DNA of 50,927 bases from Dysgonomonas hofstadii (lineage in GTDB: Bacteria; Bacteroidota; Bacteroidia; Bacteroidales; Dysgonomonadaceae). A program made the translations under genes and the position numbers. This document shows, in pieces, positions 50,510 to 50,927 of this stretch. The stretch spans positions 1-50,927 of the forward strand of contig NZ_JACIEP010000023.1 of NCBI RefSeq assembly GCF_014196915.1, read 5' to 3'. The notes beneath the pieces were generated by a model that worked only from the letters and a program-made list of their open reading frames with translations, did not search any database and was not told the origin of the DNA. The stretch's first letter is position 1; each line of letters opens with the position of its first letter.

Positions 50510-50818
50510 ATGAACATTTATGTATCAAATCTAAACTTTAGCACAACAAGCGAGAGTTTACAGGAATTATTTGCAGCGTATGGTGAAGTTGAATCTGCAA
50601 AGATTATCACAGACAGGGAAAGCGGAAGGTCTCGCGGATTCGGTTTTGTAGAAATGCCAAATGATACCGAAGGGCAAAATGCCATATCGGGATTACACGA
50701 CACCAATTTTGAAGGAAAGACTATTGGCGTAAGCATAGCACGCCCAAAAACCGAAAGAAGCAGCGGCGGATATAACAACCGGGGCGGAAATGGTGGATAT
50801 AATAGAAATCGCTATTAA
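50510..50818 (+). CDS. RRM-domain RNA-binding protein
   Basis: A 102-residue protein with one RNA recognition motif at 1-78: RNP2 IYVSNL (3-8) and RNP1 RGFGFVEM (42-49). A short Gly/Asn/Arg-rich tail follows (GGYNNRGGNGGYNRNRY). This small RRM type is widespread in Bacteroidota and cyanobacteria and is often cold-regulated. It directly follows the cold-shock gene. Nothing further is seen in the remaining 109 bases of the window. Confidence 0.93.
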   Translation: MNIYVSNLNFSTTSESLQELFAAYGEVESAKIITDRESGRSRGFGFVEMPNDTEGQNAISGLHDTNFEGKTIGVSIARPKTERSSGGYNNRGGNGGYNRNRY

Positions 50819-50927
50819 TCAAATAGTATAGTTAAGGTGTAAAAGTTTAGACTAGATCTGACAGTAGGGCAAAATTTTCAAGGTTTAATATTAGGTTTTT
50901 CTAAGCCATAATTTCTTGGAATAGTTA

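Noticed and set aside
1-50927. CRISPR arrays, tRNA or rRNA genes
   Set aside because: I saw no regularly spaced long repeats of CRISPR type and no cloverleaf or ribosomal RNA sequence. A dedicated scan was not possible.

Overview
The window looks like a chromosome segment of an AT-rich member of the Bacteroidales (phylum Bacteroidota), possibly a gut lineage such as Dysgonomonas or Bacteroides. The pointers are a SusC/SusD pair with a hybrid two-component regulator, Bacteroidota-type promoter boxes (TAnnTTTG), IntDOT-like tyrosine recombinases and WYL regulators. The genus is a guess. Core genes lie at the two ends: mnmE on the left (266-1657), and a nitronate monooxygenase, a cold-shock protein and an RRM protein on the right (48458-50818). 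Almost everything between is accessory DNA carrying intact, truncated and remnant recombinases.

Region A (1640-17640) is an island just downstream of the intact mnmE 3' end. It starts with phased GCAAC repeats, a four-HTH zinc-finger protein and a tyrosine integrase. Next come a small membrane protein, a Fic/Doc protein, an AlkZ-like winged-helix protein and a helical protein of unknown function. The main cargo is an RNA-repair island on the minus strand (6986-15306): two RlaP-type nucleotidyltransferases, a LA2681-like HEPN protein with an RNxxxH motif, a CPCC-barstar fusion, Hen1, a cN-I-like 5'-nucleotidase, a stand-alone Pnkp-type RNA ligase and a T4-like polynucleotide kinase/HAD phosphatase. 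A secreted protein and a WYL regulator are transcribed divergently. Two nearly identical 36-bp blocks, each with a perfect 6-7-6 inverted repeat, precede hen1 and the first rlaP. In the second, the operator also covers the -33 element of the promoter of the wyl operon. Together they suggest one regulon: RNA damage or its signal is sensed by the WYL protein, which controls a break, repair and methylate set. A MocR remnant ends this region.

Region B (17698-27580) is a second mobile segment. It has phased CGACAAA repeats, three small HTH proteins, two divergent IntDOT-like integrases around a 770-bp gene-free region, AT-rich palindromes, and a partly decayed cassette with an SF1 helicase and an HNH endonuclease that has lost its HNH part. 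Region C (27682-30902) holds an SDR, a broken second SDR and an AraC regulator between two direct repeats of about 145 bp, next to an IS3-family transposase remnant.

Region D (31078-44864) is a polysaccharide utilization locus: GH130 phosphorylase, MFS transporter, a lipoprotein of unrecognised family, SusC, SusD and a LamG lipoprotein in one minus-strand operon, with a divergent hybrid two-component sensor. Region E (44867-48208) is a graveyard: a truncated second hybrid regulator, a VapA-like protein, an HprK-like pseudogene joined tail-to-tail to a truncated integrase, and an inverted remnant of an integrase C-terminus.
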